Assembly (NCBI RefSeq): GCF_019649055.1
Contig: NW_026570226.1
Span: 744,001 to 808,000 of the forward strand
From: Paramacrobiotus metropolitanus
Taxonomy: Eukaryota; Tardigrada; Eutardigrada; Parachela; Macrobiotidae
Length of the DNA stretch: 64,000 nt
Reading direction: 5' to 3'
Part shown: positions 61,501-64,000 of the stretch, piece after piece
Position numbering within the stretch: position 1 is the first letter of the stretch
How the letters are laid out: every line of letters starts with the position of its first letter
The notes under the pieces: model-generated
Seen by the model: only the letters and a program-made list of their open reading frames with translations
Database searches by the model: none
What the model was told of the DNA's origin: nothing
Position numbers and translations under genes: made by a program

Positions 61501-64000
61501 ACGGGGGAATGTCTGTGCTGCGTGCCGCTGACATCATTGGTAGCTTCATCAATCGGCAGGATGTCTGGGGTATTAACCGCATCGCCTGGTGTTTCAGTAT
61601 TTCCAGATTCTTCCGGTGAATCAGATCTGCAAATGGTGAAATAGCTCGTCTGCGCATACTTTTGCTGGTTCATGACGCTGTACGGGGGTATACAGATAAT
61701 GGTAGAATTTTATCAGAAATAACGCTATAATATCCGAAATCTCTTATTTGAAAAGCAATTAAACGCTCGTACATGGAATCGAAATCAAAAATAATAGTTT
61801 CCTGCATCTTCCCACTTTCTTCATCATCGGCCTGGAGAATGTTTAGTGGATTTCCGTTTTCGGAACCTTCTATTCTCTCTTCTTCCACCATTGCTGCCAA
61901 ATCGTACAAAATATTTGCCAAATCATCTGAAAACTCGCATAACAGCAGATTTTCAGTTTAAAGTCTACTTGTATTCGAAAATTTAGAACTGCATACCATC
62001 GTGAGACTCGTCATACTGCAGTTGCTGAATCTGCTCAGCATCTACCACCGAATCGGAATTTTGCGAAGGTTCTGCAATTACAGAAACGAAAATCATAATG
62101 CCCAGTAATTCAGCCACTGCATTAAATTGCATTTCTGAAATGTTTCCAAAACTTCAATAAAACTCTACGTACTTGCATCGGCAAGCGTGTGCCGGTCAAG
62201 GTAAAATGAACTGTTAACAAGCTGAAGAGCGTTTTCCGTTGAGGCTGTAGCCACGCCGACCAGCAGGCTGTCGTCCATGGAAGACCTTCCGCGCGTGAAG
62301 TGTCCTACTCCGGTCACCGGTTGGCCATGTCTCGCAACACTAGTAGAAAAACTCCTCAAATATATTTCGCGCACTACGCACCAAAAAGAGCGACGTATAC
62401 CTTTCGGAAGAATAAAAGGCATTCAGTTTCTCCCGCAACCTGCTACGGAAAAATATTTCCGATTTGGCCGGCTCAGTATCGTAACGGTCTGCAAGAAATA
62501 TTATTAATGACAGCTTGCTTGCTACGTAAATAAGAGTAAAAACGGAAAACTGTTCTTAACAAACTAAGAGGCTATTTATACCTGAGTAGCTGAAAACTGA
62601 AAGGCTACAACACTGCTCCTTAAACAAGCATAGATACAGGCATTAAAACAGACCATGTGCACCAGAAATTTTACAAACAAAATTATTAGAAGTACCAGCC
62701 TTGTGACGGGGGTAAGTTGTTGACCGCTTGTAGTCCTCGACTGACTCGCCTCGCATTCTCATCCCGCCAAATAACCGCCAATCCCGGATTCGTGCCGATT
62801 TTTATCTCGATTTCTTCGCGATTCAATATGTGATCAGAGACCACGTCAACTTCCAGTTCACAAGAACTAATTCGTTTCAATCGATTCGTGCTGCAGCGCA
62901 GTTACGTTTTTTATTACCCATGATATTGAAACAGAAAAATATTCCAGACTACAGCCAGTCGGAAGTACTAATTATTACAAACCTCACTCCAACGTTAGCA
63001 AAAATTTGCGTATTTGGTTGGTGGTAAGTCGTGGCGTTTGTTAGGTTTTGCGATGCTCGAGTAAGAGAAACCATATCGTCACGGTATTCAACTCTTTTGG
63101 AACAAAAATCTGCGAAACACCAAAGCTTACCATGTTAAGTATGTATGTGACAGCATGTCTGTAAAACTAAAAGATGCGCTAACCAAAGCAAATTACATTT
63201 AGTTTCACAGTACCGTACCTTCAGGATTGACAGCTCGCAGTTCCCAGGCCGAAGCATTTATATAATTCATGCCTTGCAAGTTGTAATCCATAAAAAACTA
63301 GAGAATTTTTTGTCAACCATATCGATCAACAACGTAAGGGAAAACATCAACCAAAATGCATCATCGGCTTACTTGAAGAAGGTGTGGGATGTGCGATTCG
63401 TACGGCTGGAATTTCTTTCGCAAAACTGCTCCATTCATCAACAGTTTGACCGCACTGCAACAAAATCGTTTTAAATGGAAAAAGGAAACCTGTATTGCAT
63501 CACAGTAAAATAAAATGCAACTGTCTCAGAGAAGCGACGACATAAAACCAGTCGAATGTTCCATATTGCTGCGTCTCACCGTTTTATGCTTTGCGCGGAA
63601 TAAAAATATATTTTCAAAAACATCACTTCGTCTTGGTAAAATCCGTAGAAAGGTCTACAAAAAGAGTTCCAAGCTGAACTTCGTAAATCTGTGATAATAA
63701 ATGAATAAATTCTACTTACATCCCCTTAACGATGGAAATTTTATATACATGCTGTTGTTCCTTATCAGCTGTTTTTGACGAGGTAGCATCAAACAGCGGC
63801 TCGTCACCATCGTCCTGTGCATCACCAGCGTACATGTTTAAGGCGCGATCCAAACTGGTTGCGAACAATCTCAGATAGTCTTCGGCCGGCGACACCCCAT
63901 CGTAAGGAACGTAGAAATAAGGAAACACTCGGTGTACGTGTAAGCAAACGGTCTGACCTGCGAAGGAACAGTACGCTACCAAATATGTGCTTACTTCAAT
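55594..64000 (-). CDS. REV3L: REV3L, catalytic subunit of DNA polymerase zeta (5' end outside window)
   Basis: B-family polymerase for error-prone translesion synthesis in the nucleus, working with REV7 and the POLD2/POLD3 subunits. Many small exons run from the right edge. N-terminal domain: [20 protein letters not shown], exon 63654-63580 ([20 protein letters not shown]), [50 protein letters not shown] long, poorly conserved middle (about 60200-62450) follows. The exonuclease-like region includes [18 protein letters not shown]. The polymerase has [20 protein letters not shown] (58258-58316), [20 protein letters not shown] and YGDTDS, whose Ser codon is split between exons at 57707 and about 57434 (AG then C). 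[13 protein letters not shown] and [20 protein letters not shown] follow. The C-terminus has a CysB motif, C-x2-C-x9-C-x4-C (VCQGCMG...VECESFDCP), near 55685-55740; the stop is at 55594. The CysA motif looks degenerate. The gene is far shorter than vertebrate REV3L. Confidence 0.95.
56648..56676. repeat. 12-bp hairpin in a REV3L intron
   Basis: CAACGCTTATTT at 56648-56659 pairs with 56665-56676 across a 5-base loop; it is one of several small-loop palindromes in the window. Confidence 0.7.
59312..59369. repeat. Direct repeat CATTTCATTTTGTCTTTTTT-like in a REV3L intron
   Basis: The string TTTCATTTTGTCTTTTTT occurs twice within 60 bases, separated by CTACATTTCATCTACATCTACA. A simple intronic duplication. 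Confidence 0.7.

Overview
The window is animal nuclear DNA. All but two of the host genes are split by short GT-AG introns, and the untranslated DNA is AT-rich. There are no operons, ribosome binding sites, tRNAs, rRNAs or CRISPR arrays that I can support. The gene set (a PDF-type class B receptor, a GCM transcription factor, NCKAP1/Kette, DCAF7, KATNAL2) fits a protostome invertebrate. The COX5B zinc site has a Cys-Glu-Cys-Gly form that I recall from arthropods. An ecdysozoan is my best guess; I cannot name the species.

Layout, left to right. 1-6946: no supportable gene. 6947-12433 (+): PDF-receptor-like class B GPCR, first coding exon not found. 12922-19363 (-): NCKAP1/Kette of the WAVE complex. 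20015-20257 (+): intronless NEDD8. 21465-25832 (+): shortened RanBP2/Nup358-like protein with FG stretches, two good Ran-binding domains and one zinc finger. 26331-29222 (+): F-box protein of the FBXO33/39 type. 30847-32559 (+): COX5B. 33004-36691 (-): GCM transcription factor. 36692-41772: gene-poor. 41773-43302 (-): intronless KATNAL2. 43714-45345 (-): PRKRIP1. 46006-47916 (+): DCAF7. 49518-51527 (-): 5'-truncated non-LTR retrotransposon ORF (reverse transcriptase, zinc knuckle, restriction-like endonuclease). 51547-52656 (+): small free-standing HDAC6-type ubiquitin-binding zinc finger protein that starts about 20 bases from the truncated end of the retroelement. 52800-54116 (-): YRDC. 54560-55189 (+): POLR3K. 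55594-64000 (-): REV3L, catalytic subunit of DNA polymerase zeta, running off the right edge.

The host genes are mostly housekeeping genes with unrelated jobs: actin control, nuclear transport, ubiquitin-like modification, respiration, tRNA modification, Pol III transcription and translesion synthesis. They do not form a pathway cluster. Several neighbours are divergent with 440-660 bases between start codons (NCKAP1/NEDD8, PRKRIP1/DCAF7, YRDC/POLR3K), so shared promoter regions are plausible.

The most interesting points are: the retroelement lying head to head with a one-domain HDAC6-like gene; a REV3L whose CysA zinc motif has lost half its cysteines while the CysB iron-sulfur motif is intact; a set of near-perfect palindromes with tiny loops (45 bp with a 3-base loop, 25 bp with a 1-base loop) plus a roughly 110 bp inverted repeat in a GCM intron; and two intronless genes among intron-rich neighbours. 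Exon borders were read by eye from GT-AG sites, reading phase and remembered family sequence. They are good but not verified by transcripts.
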